Part shown: one piece after another, positions 1 to 7,723 of the stretch
How the letters are laid out: each line of letters starts with the position of its first letter
How positions within the stretch are numbered: the first letter of the stretch is position 1
Origin: Gammaproteobacteria bacterium
GTDB taxonomy: Bacteria; Pseudomonadota; Gammaproteobacteria; GCA-001735895
Assembly: GCA_024225395.1 (NCBI GenBank)
Contig: JAAEMR010000128.1
Coordinates: forward strand, 1-42,962
Length of the DNA stretch: 42,962 nucleotides
Direction: 5' to 3'
Made by a program: the position numbers and the translations under genes
Notes under the pieces: generated by a model
Told to the model about the DNA's origin: nothing
Seen by the model: only the letters and a program-made list of their open reading frames with translations
Database searches by the model: none

Positions 1-164
1 ATGACACTGGAAAATCTGGTTAGGATTAATCAACTAAAAAAGAAGCAGCTGATAAAAGAGAGTTTCAAGGATTGCTTAAATCTGCAGTCGACCGGCTCAA
101 TGATGCTGAGAATAAAACGCTGTTATATTTAAATTGGTTTGATCTGGCTGTCGATCAATTTTGA
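1..164 (+). pseudogene. Decayed HEPN-like gene (frameshifted, truncated)
   Basis: An ATG at base 1 opens a frame beginning MTLENLVRINQL. This resembles the start of small HEPN-domain proteins that pair with MNT-type nucleotidyltransferases. The frame then loses similarity at an A6 run (36-41), and the family-like sequence continues in another frame from base 33 (FQGLLKSAVDRLNDAENKT, then a stop at 162-164). Read across the shift, about 54 residues remain of a family that is normally about 130 or more residues, so both a frameshift and a C-terminal truncation are implied. No nucleotidyltransferase partner follows. The family assignment is from remembered family starts, not from a search. A sequencing error at the A-run could explain the shift but not the short length. 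Confidence 0.5.
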
Positions 165-284
165 GAAAAAGAGATTAATAAGGAAATAAATTGGGCCCAA
201 AGTTACAAGAACTGATTTTGTATATATGAATAAAATGAATCCCTATTTCTAACAGAGTAGTGGGCTGGAACTCTGTGGAGAGTC

Positions 285-893
285 ATGAAAATTTCTGAAT
301 GTTATTACCAGAAGAATGCTAAAGAGTTCTTTCAGGATACAATTCAAGTAGACATGTCTTCCCTACGGGAGCGTTTTCTTACCCATGTGCCTCTTAGGGG
401 ATGTATTCTTGATGCAGGCTGTGGTTCTGGACGAGATGCTAAAGCTTTTATAGAAGCCTCTTTTCAGGTCACTGCGTTTGATGCCGCGCCAGCTTTGGCC
501 AAGTTAGCCCAAGTATATTTTGGCCAGGTTGTTGATGTATTGACTTTTAATCAAATAACTTATGAAAAAGAATTTGATGCTGTTTGGGCTTGTGCGAGCC
601 TATTACACGTTCCTAACAAGAGTTTACCTAAAGTATTTTTAAAGTTATTTCGAGCGCTAAAGTCAGGAGGGGTAATGTATGTTTCATTTAAGTATGGTAG
701 TGGAGAGGTGGAACATAATGGGCGACGATTCACTAATATGAATGAAGGTGACTTTTCACGGTTGTTAGAAGGTATAGGTGTATTTAAACTCATGGATACC
801 TGGGTTAGCAATGATCGTCGTCCTGATCGAGATGACGAAAAATGGTTTAATGCATTGCTAATTTCTACGGGGGATGTATGCCGCAGTGCTTGA
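285..893 (+). CDS. Class I SAM-dependent methyltransferase (TehB-like)
   Basis: A 202-residue protein with a Rossmann-type methyltransferase core. Glycine-rich motif I, LDAGCGSGRD, lies at residues 42-51 and an acidic strand-2 end (TAFDAAP) follows. The strand-4 region WACASLLHV has no Asn-Pro-Pro-Tyr type motif, so an adenine or cytosine-N4 DNA methyltransferase is unlikely. The post-core KSGGVMYVSFKYG is typical of small-molecule or protein methyltransferases. The substrate is unknown. The start is preceded by GGAG. The gene overlaps the following PLD-helicase gene by 16 bases, so the two are probably translated together. I infer a shared role, possibly in defence, from this coupling; it is not shown by the sequence alone. 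Confidence 0.85.
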   Translation: MKISECYYQKNAKEFFQDTIQVDMSSLRERFLTHVPLRGCILDAGCGSGRDAKAFIEASFQVTAFDAAPALAKLAQVYFGQVVDVLTFNQITYEKEFDAVWACASLLHVPNKSLPKVFLKLFRALKSGGVMYVSFKYGSGEVEHNGRRFTNMNEGDFSRLLEGIGVFKLMDTWVSNDRRPDRDDEKWFNALLISTGDVCRSA

Positions 894-3800
894 GTACCGG
901 GGGAGAGTCTGCCCCCTTTCTCACGAAGGTTTTGTCGTCGATTCATCAGGCCGATGAAATAGAGTTGGCGGTATCATTTATTAAAAGCAGTGGGTTGGAG
1001 CTGATTTTTTCTGCACTAAGTGATGCAGTAACAATTCGTGGTACGCGATTAACTGTGTTGACTAGTGATTATCTGGATGTCACTGATCCTCAAGCACTAC
1101 GTAAGCTAATGTTATTGGCTGAACGTGGTGCTGACATTCGTCTGTTTCAAGCAGGTTATTCACGGAGCTTCCATCTTAAAGCCTATATCTTTTTCCGAAA
1201 TCGTGATGGTGAGATTCTCGACGGTACGGCATTTATAGGTTCAAGTAATATCAGCAATGCTGCATTAACGGATGGGATTGAATGGAATTATGGCGTAGGG
1301 TTTTCAGAGAACAAGGAGGGGCAGCAAGTCAGGCATTTCAATGAGATTCGTGAGGAATATAAGTTATTGCTTAATCAGGCACAGGTGATTTCACTAGAAT
1401 ATGATTGGATAGATGCCTATGAGAAGCGCCGTAAGGTAACTCGTTTTCCCGTTGCACCGGGAAGCGACGATCCCGAAATTTCTGCCCCAGATCCCAATGA
1501 AGTGCAAATTGAGGCTTTACAAGCTTTAGTAGATACACGTGAAGCGGGTTATCAACGTGGTTTGGTAGTGATGGCAACTGGTTTGGGTAAAACCTATCTT
1601 GCTGCCTTTGATACAAAACAGACTTGTGCAAAACGTATTTTGTTTGTGGCGCACAGGGAAGAAATACTATTGCAAGCTGAAGCAACTTTTCAGCGCATCC
1701 ATCCTCAAGCAAAAGTAGGCCAATACACCGGTACGCGTAAGGAGACTCAAGTGGACATGATTTTTGCCTCTGTACAGACCTTGGGGCAATCACATCATCT
1801 CGAAAAATTTCCACCGGATCACTTTGATTACTTGATCGTTGATGAATTTCACCATGCCGCAGCACCGACTTACCGACAAATACTGGCTCATTTTCGTCCG
1901 CAATTTCTTCTCGGGCTTACTGCAACACCCGAGCGTACTGACCAGTCTGATATTCTGAGTCTTTGTGATGATAACTTGGTTTATACCTGCAATTTATTTG
2001 ATGGTGTTGACGAAGAATTGTTATGTCCATTTTCTTACTATGGTATTTATGATGAGACAGTTAATTACGAAGCTATCCCTTGGCGTAACAGCCGTTTTGA
2101 TCCTTCTTCGTTGTCCAATAAATTAGCGACGCTGGCCCGTGCCAAACATGCTTTAAATCAATGGCGTGAAAAAGCACAGCAAAAAACGCTCGCATTCTGT
2201 GTATCGAAAAAACATGCTGACTTTATGGCAGATCGATTTAAGCGTGAAGGTATTCGGGCAGTGGCGGTTTATGGTGGCTCTGGGACTGATAGAAGCGATG
2301 CACTAGAACGATTGAAACAGGGAGAGCTGCAAGTGATTTTTTCTGTGGACTTATTCAATGAGGGTGTTGATCTACCTGCCATCGATACTGTAATGATGTT
2401 GCGTCCCACCGAGTCGAAAGTACTTTTTTTACAGCAACTGGGTCGTGGTTTACGGATGCATCAACAAAAGGAACGACTGGTGGTGCTGGATTTTATTGGC
2501 AACCATAAAGGTTTTCTTAACAAACCCCAGGCGTTGTTTGGTGTGGCTGGAAACTATCGTGCACTGGTGGCATTTTCCAAGCGGGTTAAAAATAAGGATT
2601 TAGAGTTACCGGCTGGTTGTTATGTAAACTACGATCTTGAGATCATTGACTTTCTGTCTGGATTGGCTGGTGATGGACCTTCACGCGAATACCAGGCCCT
2701 CAAAGATTCATTGGGTCGCCGCCCCACACTGACTGAGTTTTATCACAGTGGTGCCAGCTTACAAAAACTTCGCCAGCAACATGATAACTGGTGGGGGCTG
2801 GTACGAGATGAAGAGGATCTTAGTGAAATTGAATTGGCTTGCCTAGATTTCCATGAGGATTTTTTTCGGGAGGTGGAAGTCACTACCATGACAAAATCTT
2901 TCAAGGCGGTGTTATTGGAGTCTCTTCTAGCAAATGATGGATTTCGTAAACCACCAAAATTGGAGGTATTAGCCGATCAGGCTCTTGAAGCTTTTCGCCG
3001 CCGCCGTCATTTCATTTCAGACGTGCGTAAAGATCTTCAGAATTTGGATACCGTCGACAAAAATAAATGGATTAGTTATTGGAAAGGAAATCCAGTCAAT
3101 GCATGGACGGGGGGTAACAAGAAAAAAAATGTAAGCCAATGGTTTGAGCTTACTAGCGGATACTTTAAACCGACATTTATCCTGCAGGACAATATCGCTG
3201 ATATTTTTCATACAATGCTACAGGAGTTGGTCGATTACCGTTTTGCCGCTTATGAACCACGTTTACAAAAAGAAAGAAGTGATAACAGCAAAGTACTGCC
3301 ATTTTCTAGTTCAGGAGAGGATGGCAAAACCGAGCTGCCTTATTTCCCTGATTTGCGTATAGCCTGTGGATATTTTCGTGAGGGCAGGGCTGATGTTGAT
3401 GAATATCGAAAAGTTGGTGCAGGACACGGAAATCTTGATCCGGCGCGACATTTTATTGCACGAGCTATAGGTGACTCAATGAATGGTGGCCGTCAACCAG
3501 TCCATGATGGTGATTATTTGCTTTTAGAGTATCTGGATTCAAATCACGCAGGTTCAATTACGGGATCAAAGCTAGTGATTGAACGCCAGGGTGATGGCGG
3601 CGATGATCAATATGTATTACGGCTTGTCACAAAAACACCGGAAGGCAAGTATATATTAAAAGCGACTAATTCAGATTATCCAGATTATGAAGCGGAAGAT
3701 GATATGCGCACATTGGCACGTTTGCGCGATATTCTAGACCCACTTGAAGTGGCGCAAGGACAAGAGTTTATGAGAGAAGATATTCCTGAATTATTCGATG

Positions 3801-4156
3801 AAGAGTTTAACCCCGGGAACTGGCATAGCGGCCATGTTGTTCTTAAAGGCAAGCAAACGCATATTCTATTAGTCACTTTGAATAAACAGGGTAAAGCCAG
3901 TGAGCATCGTTATCATGATTATTTTATTGATGAGAGTCACTTTCACTGGCAAAGTCAAAATAGTACGACCCCGCAAAGTAAACGCGGTAAAGAATTGATT
4001 GAGCATGAAAATCGAGGTGTTACAGTTCACTTATTTGTGCGTGAAAATAAGTTGGCTGCCGGTAAAGCAGCGCCTTTCACGTACTATGGTCCCACAAGGT
4101 ATCAGAAGCATAAGGGTAGTGCGCCGATGAGTGTGATATGGGAACTTGGGGAGTAA
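878..4156 (+). CDS. PLD-nuclease / SF2 helicase / DUF3427 protein with UmuD-like module
   Basis: A 1092-residue multidomain protein. Residues about 20-135 form a phospholipase-D-type nuclease domain, with HLK at 99-101, GSSN at 121-124 and a later Glu in GIEWNY; the Asp of a full HxKx4D is replaced, as in other helicase-linked PLD domains. A superfamily 2 helicase follows: Walker A MATGLGKT (232-239), DEFH box (322-325), and motif VI QQLGRGLR (519-526). The C-terminal third is DUF3427-like. Inside it, residues about 825-935 resemble UmuD/LexA: a Cys-Gly pair (830-831), GDSM with Ser867, then HDGDYLLLE, but Arg915 where the catalytic Lys is expected. It probably cleaves or unwinds DNA, perhaps in phage defence. 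ATG 878 is chosen because it follows a G-rich stretch and overlaps the upstream gene. Confidence 0.88.
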   Translation: MPQCLSTGGESAPFLTKVLSSIHQADEIELAVSFIKSSGLELIFSALSDAVTIRGTRLTVLTSDYLDVTDPQALRKLMLLAERGADIRLFQAGYSRSFHLKAYIFFRNRDGEILDGTAFIGSSNISNAALTDGIEWNYGVGFSENKEGQQVRHFNEIREEYKLLLNQAQVISLEYDWIDAYEKRRKVTRFPVAPGSDDPEISAPDPNEVQIEALQALVDTREAGYQRGLVVMATGLGKTYLAAFDTKQTCAKRILFVAHREEILLQAEATFQRIHPQAKVGQYTGTRKETQVDMIFASVQTLGQSHHLEKFPPDHFDYLIVDEFHHAAAPTYRQILAHFRPQFLLGLTATPERTDQSDILSLCDDNLVYTCNLFDGVDEELLCPFSYYGIYDETVNYEAIPWRNSRFDPSSLSNKLATLARAKHALNQWREKAQQKTLAFCVSKKHADFMADRFKREGIRAVAVYGGSGTDRSDALERLKQGELQVIFSVDLFNEGVDLPAIDTVMMLRPTESKVLFLQQLGRGLRMHQQKERLVVLDFIGNHKGFLNKPQALFGVAGNYRALVAFSKRVKNKDLELPAGCYVNYDLEIIDFLSGLAGDGPSREYQALKDSLGRRPTLTEFYHSGASLQKLRQQHDNWWGLVRDEEDLSEIELACLDFHEDFFREVEVTTMTKSFKAVLLESLLANDGFRKPPKLEVLADQALEAFRRRRHFISDVRKDLQNLDTVDKNKWISYWKGNPVNAWTGGNKKKNVSQWFELTSGYFKPTFILQDNIADIFHTMLQELVDYRFAAYEPRLQKERSDNSKVLPFSSSGEDGKTELPYFPDLRIACGYFREGRADVDEYRKVGAGHGNLDPARHFIARAIGDSMNGGRQPVHDGDYLLLEYLDSNHAGSITGSKLVIERQGDGGDDQYVLRLVTKTPEGKYILKATNSDYPDYEAEDDMRTLARLRDILDPLEVAQGQEFMREDIPELFDEEFNPGNWHSGHVVLKGKQTHILLVTLNKQGKASEHRYHDYFIDESHFHWQSQNSTTPQSKRGKELIEHENRGVTVHLFVRENKLAAGKAAPFTYYGPTRYQKHKGSAPMSVIWELGE

Positions 4157-4268
4157 TTTATATGATTTTAAAAAATAATCTAGAGAATTATAATGACCTT
4201 TTTATAGTGGCTTATACAAACAGATAAAGCTGCGCGTCCAGTCAAAAGTTATGCAGGTATAAAACTCT

Positions 4269-5114
4269 ATGAAAAAAGACTTATATTCAAAATACATTTA
4301 CTCAATAAATACTGAAGGTAGTAATAAAGCATCGTCATATATAAAAGCAATAGATTGGCTCTGTAAGATGCTTGAGGTTGAGCCACTTTCTTTTGACGAT
4401 TGTAAAAATATCTGGACCATTAGTTCAGTCGACCGTTTGCAGCAATTGTATGAGCGAGTATTAATTGAAAAACGTAAGGGTAAATCAAGTGTTTGGGTTA
4501 TTGACGGTATACCCAAAAGTTATTTACGAGATGGATTTTGTTCTGCAGCATTAAGAAGTTATCAGGAGCTTTTGATTGAGAATAATTATGAGCAGACAAT
4601 GGTTGGTATTTTTGACAATCATGAAGGAGAGGAGTCAGAGTTATCTAGTAAGTTTGATAAAGAACTTATTTGTCCAGAGTTTTTAATTGAGGGCATGGAT
4701 GAAAAGCAAGGGCTTGATGTAGTTCGATCTCTAAAAGTCCGAGTTAATCAAAATATTTTCAGGAAAATAATTTTGCGAGTTTATAATCAAACATGCTGTA
4801 TTACTGGTTTAAATATTCCAGAGATAAATCGAGCTAGCCATATTATTCCATGGGCTAATGATGAAACTAAAAGATTGGAACCTCAAAATGGACTTTGTTT
4901 GTCGGCAACCTATGATGCTGCATTTGACAAAAACCTCATCAGTCTGGATGATGATTATCGACTATTAATCTCTAAAAATATCAAAGAATATGGTACAAAT
5001 GAGGTAGTGAATAACTATTTTATTTGTAAAGAGGGTGTGAATATACTTTTGCCTGATAGTTATAGACCCAATAAAAATTATCTAGCTTTACATCGTAACA
5101 AGGGTGAGTTTTAG
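4269..5114 (+). CDS. HNH endonuclease (HNH_2 type)
   Basis: A 281-residue protein. The N-terminal half (about 1-110) is a domain found with HNH nucleases in restriction-like proteins, containing DDCKNIW and an LDG/IDGIPKSYL-type segment. The C-terminal half carries an HNH_2 nuclease: CCITGL, then the catalytic-type ASHIIPWA, then PQNGLCLSATYDAAFD. It lies 112 bases downstream of the PLD-helicase gene on the same strand and may be its effector nuclease partner, or an independent restriction-like enzyme. The upstream gap shows no strong Shine-Dalgarno, and the ATG at 4269 is the first in frame. Base composition is more AT-rich than the helicase gene. DNA is the probable substrate by family; specificity is unknown. 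Confidence 0.82.
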   Translation: MKKDLYSKYIYSINTEGSNKASSYIKAIDWLCKMLEVEPLSFDDCKNIWTISSVDRLQQLYERVLIEKRKGKSSVWVIDGIPKSYLRDGFCSAALRSYQELLIENNYEQTMVGIFDNHEGEESELSSKFDKELICPEFLIEGMDEKQGLDVVRSLKVRVNQNIFRKIILRVYNQTCCITGLNIPEINRASHIIPWANDETKRLEPQNGLCLSATYDAAFDKNLISLDDDYRLLISKNIKEYGTNEVVNNYFICKEGVNILLPDSYRPNKNYLALHRNKGEF

Positions 5115-5130
5115 CGATATCTTCTCCTGT

Positions 5131-5289
5131 TAAAATTTTTATTAAAAATCAGCTTCAGAACTGGCCAGACAATTGGGTACAGAAAGACAAAACCTGAAAT
5201 CGTATGAAAATAAAAAATCAACAGACCTTAATAATCGGATTATTAGTTTGCTGATGGAATACATTGAGGGGACAGACAAGCAGGGTTGA
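5131..5289 (+). pseudogene. HTH gene remnant, copy 1 (direct repeat with 6748-6891)
   Basis: A start-less open stretch from 5149 encodes 46 residues beginning SASELARQLGTERQNLKSYE, a helix-turn-helix-like segment similar to XRE-type antitoxins, and ends at TGA 5287-5289. Bases 5161-5267 match 6781-6887 with about 12 differences (about 89 % identity) and no gaps. The differences are mostly at third codon positions, so this was once coding sequence. The upstream part is out of frame with the match in copy 2, so this copy is broken. No start codon or ribosome binding site precedes it. Confidence 0.65.
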
Positions 5290-5371
5290 GTTTTTCAACT
5301 ATTTGAAACTGCTTCTTAACTAACATGGCAATCCTTGACGAAATCCATTTTTTAACCAATACTTGTCCTAA

Positions 5372-5388
5372 GTCCCGGGATACGGGAC
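5372..5388. promoter_or_regulatory. Palindromic operator candidate before AbiE-like pair
   Basis: GTCCCG-GGATA-CGGGAC is a perfect 6-base inverted repeat around a 5-base centre, ending 18 bases before the ATG at 5407. A wider pair, CTTGTCC (5362-5368) and GGACAAG (5385-5391), is also inverted. The position fits an operator or a 5' leader hairpin. AbiEi-type antitoxins are known to bind inverted repeats at their own promoters, so autoregulation by the 208-residue winged-helix protein is a reasonable inference. Confidence 0.5.
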
Positions 5389-5406
5389 AAGAATGGGTGT
5401 CAGGAT

Positions 5407-6033
5407 ATGAAAGGTCAGGATATAGGTTTACTGTTAAAGCTGGTTTGCCTGCAAAAGAGAGAACAGGGGCTTTCTCCTGTTTATATGCCCGGTAGTTGGG
5501 AGGACTGGGGTGTGGATGGGCATGATGATCAGGTACAGGTTGAGGATGTTCCCGGTTATTATCATCAATATACAGTACGAGCTTTAGCTCAGTTGACTGG
5601 TATCAGTAAGTCTCAGGTTAATTTGGCGTTGCAAAGGAATTTCGATTCGGGTCTGGCAAATCGTGATCGAAAAATTGATGTTCCTCGCGCAAACATTAGA
5701 GCATTATCTGAATTTATAGTTTATGGCTTACGTTATGTGTTTCCGGTAAAGCCTGGTACTGTAACTCGAGGCATATCAACCTCTTTAGCAGCGCCAGTGC
5801 TAGAAGGTAAGCTTTCTAGTGCAGGCGAATTGCCGCCTGTATGGTCCGATGCTAAAGGAAATACCAGAGGACAGGTGATAGAGCCGTTATTTAAGTCGGT
5901 ACCCTATGCGGTCAGGCTGGATGCGGAACTGTATGCCTTGCTGGCATTAGTTGATGCGATAAGAATAGGGCAGTCTCGTGAGCGCAATTTGGCGATTAAA
6001 CTGTTGAGTGAGCATTTGGAGGTCCTTCAATGA
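5407..6033 (+). CDS. Winged-helix protein, putative AbiEi-like antitoxin/regulator
   Basis: A 208-residue protein with a helix-turn-helix at about residues 55-80 (YTVRALAQLTGISKSQVNLA) and a winged-helix-like continuation rich in basic residues. The C-terminal half is not recognised. It overlaps the following nucleotidyltransferase gene by 4 bases (ATGA), the usual arrangement of a regulator/toxin pair. By analogy with AbiE systems it would be the DNA-binding antitoxin and autorepressor. A palindrome lies directly upstream. It is not a clear match to the classical AbiEi domains, so the pair may belong to a related, less-studied family. The start has AGGA close upstream (TCAGGATATG). Confidence 0.65.
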   Translation: MKGQDIGLLLKLVCLQKREQGLSPVYMPGSWEDWGVDGHDDQVQVEDVPGYYHQYTVRALAQLTGISKSQVNLALQRNFDSGLANRDRKIDVPRANIRALSEFIVYGLRYVFPVKPGTVTRGISTSLAAPVLEGKLSSAGELPPVWSDAKGNTRGQVIEPLFKSVPYAVRLDAELYALLALVDAIRIGQSRERNLAIKLLSEHLEVLQ

Positions 6034-6725
6034 AGAATGCCGATATACATAAGGATATGTTGATTCGAGTTGCCGAAGGGCTTGGTGGGGAACTGCTTCC
6101 AAAATTTGTTTTTGTTGGAGGGTGTACGACGGCATTGTTGGTAACGGATGAATTTACCCGTGAGCAAATCAGGCATACTGATGATGTTGATCTGATCGTG
6201 CACCTGGCTGGCTACGCCAGTTATACACAGTTAATAAGTAAATTGCGATCGAAAGGCTTTATGGAGAGACCGGATAATGATTCTCCAATTTGTGCCATGT
6301 GGCTGGATGATTTGCGTGTTGACATTATGCCTGATGATGAGTCAATACTCGGCTTTTCGAACCGTTGGTACAGGGGTGCTGTAAAGACTGTAGAATATTT
6401 CTGTTTGAGTGATCAGGTTCAAATCAAATTAATAAAACCTGTTTATTTTGTAGCGACCAAGTTAGAGGCTTATTTGGGTAGAGGTAATAATGACCCGTTA
6501 TCAAGTCATGATATTGAGGATTTACTGAATGTTTTTGACGGTCGGCCAGAGCTTTTATCCGAATTGAAACAGGCTCCCTTAGAGTTGAAAGATTTTATAT
6601 CCACTCAAATATCTTCATTATTAAAAAGCAATGATTTTGAATATGCCGTAAAAAGTTGTTCTGTGGGCGATGCATTGAGGGAGCAGTTAATTTTTGACAG
6701 ACTGGAAGGTGCTTGTGAGTTATAA
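6030..6725 (+). CDS. Nucleotidyltransferase, AbiEii/MNT-like putative toxin
   Basis: A 231-residue protein of the DNA polymerase beta-like nucleotidyltransferase superfamily. The Gly-Gly signature is FVGGCTTALL (GG at 30-31), the metal-binding pair is in HTDDVDLIV (Asp52 and Asp54), and a third acidic residue is in LRVDIMP (Asp98). All three catalytic positions are intact. Family members transfer nucleotides to tRNA or protein targets and act as toxins in abortive infection or toxin-antitoxin systems; the target here is unknown. It is translationally coupled by ATGA to the winged-helix gene. The pair sits between two direct HTH remnants, which suggests it arrived as a cassette. Confidence 0.78.
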   Translation: MKNADIHKDMLIRVAEGLGGELLPKFVFVGGCTTALLVTDEFTREQIRHTDDVDLIVHLAGYASYTQLISKLRSKGFMERPDNDSPICAMWLDDLRVDIMPDDESILGFSNRWYRGAVKTVEYFCLSDQVQIKLIKPVYFVATKLEAYLGRGNNDPLSSHDIEDLLNVFDGRPELLSELKQAPLELKDFISTQISSLLKSNDFEYAVKSCSVGDALREQLIFDRLEGACEL

Positions 6726-6747
6726 ATATTTGATAAGGAAGTAACTG

Positions 6748-6891
6748 AAAATTTTTACCGGCTCAAAATCAGCAGCAGAACTTGCTAGAAAGCTGGGAAC
6801 AGAAAGACAAAACCTGAAATCCTATGAAAATAAAAAATCAACAGACCTGAATAACCGGATTATCAGTTTGATGGTGGAATACATTGAATAA
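6748..6891 (+). pseudogene. HTH gene remnant, copy 2 (direct repeat with 5131-5289)
   Basis: An open stretch of 47 codons ending at TAA 6889-6891, with no start codon (a TAA lies in frame at 6742-6744). It encodes KIFTGSKSAAELARKLG, then a TERQNLKSYENKKS helix-turn-helix-like part, then an NRIISLMVEYIE end. It is the less damaged of two copies 1620 bases apart. It looks like the 3' end of an HTH-type gene left after deletion of its 5' part. The remaining 158 bases to the DUF502 gene show no gene. Confidence 0.6.
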
Positions 6892-7049
6892 TTCTGAGAG
6901 GAAATAAGATGGCTTGACCTATTTGGAGATGGAGAGTATTGGAAATATTGTTCTTCCCTGTTCAGTACTCTTTTTAGGCCAAAGAATGGAACCCATTGCA
7001 ACAAGCTGACCGTTCTGAGTTACATATAAAAATCTAAGAGATTTAAACG

Positions 7050-7658
7050 ATGAAAAATTTTATTAAAACATCTTTATTGGGTGGCCTGGTGGTTATGTTG
7101 CCAATTGCCATTTTGGGTTTTTTCTTTAAGTGGCTGTTCAGGACAGTGACTGACCTGATCCAGCCGCTGACTGACTATGCGTCCAGCATCTATCCTGTAC
7201 CGGAAATTGTAGCTGACATACTGGTCATGGTGATTATCCTGCTCAGCTGTTTTTTTATTGGAGCTGTTGTAAGCACTAAACTGGGGAATTTGTTGCATCA
7301 GACGTTTGATCACGTCCTGCAAAAAATGGCACCCGGTTATCGTATGGTTAAGGAGGTGGTGGTACAGGTTTTTGGTTCGTCAGAAAACTCGCCTTTTTCT
7401 AACGGACAGGTCGCAAGGGTAAAAATATTTGGTGTTGATTGTCCAACAGAAGTTACCGCGTTAGTGGTTGACCGGTCTGATGATGATACCTACAGCGTGT
7501 TTATGCCTACAGGACCGAACCCTACATCAGGTAATATTTATCACGTGAAAAAAGCACAGGTCACTTTATATCCGGATATCAAACTGGATTCTGCCATGCG
7601 TACGGTGATTGCCTGTGGTGCTGGTTCTGCAGAATTGTTTAAAAATGCTGTAAACTGA
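7050..7658 (+). CDS. DUF502 family membrane protein
   Basis: A 202-residue inner-membrane protein. Two hydrophobic segments, at about 8-28 and 55-78, are followed by a soluble domain of about 120 residues. The conserved DUF502 blocks are visible: GLVVMLPIAILG near the start, PGYRMVKEVV in the middle, and VFMPTGPNPTSGNIYHV near the end. The biochemical function of the family is not established. The ATG follows CTAAGAG, a plausible ribosome binding site. It marks the return from the accessory island to ordinary chromosomal genes, and it faces the rhomboid gene tail to tail. Confidence 0.88.
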   Translation: MKNFIKTSLLGGLVVMLPIAILGFFFKWLFRTVTDLIQPLTDYASSIYPVPEIVADILVMVIILLSCFFIGAVVSTKLGNLLHQTFDHVLQKMAPGYRMVKEVVVQVFGSSENSPFSNGQVARVKIFGVDCPTEVTALVVDRSDDDTYSVFMPTGPNPTSGNIYHVKKAQVTLYPDIKLDSAMRTVIACGAGSAELFKNAVN

Positions 7659-7678
7659 CAGTGCCTTATTAATTGAAA

Positions 7679-7719
7679 GAATCTGTATTCGGTAGATTCA
7701 CCCTAAGTCCGACAGATTC
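7679..7719. repeat. Inverted repeat between convergent genes
   Basis: GAATCTGT (7679-7686) is the exact inverse of ACAGATTC (7712-7719). A shorter alternative partner AGATTC lies at 7694-7699, so two hairpins compete. The element sits between convergent DUF502 and rhomboid genes. It lacks a U-run, so a role as a bidirectional terminator is only possible, not shown. Confidence 0.35.
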
Positions 7720-7723
7720 CAGG

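Noticed and set aside
560-946. Minus-strand open frame opposite the first methyltransferase
   Set aside because: The plus strand encodes a recognisable SAM motif here; the minus protein shows no domain.
4162-4268. Short frame of 21 codons, then a coding-like stretch (RPVKSYAGIKLYEKR) in another frame, before the HNH gene
   Set aside because: It could be a frameshifted small gene, but both parts are too short and no family match is recalled. A small leader or chance sequence is as likely.
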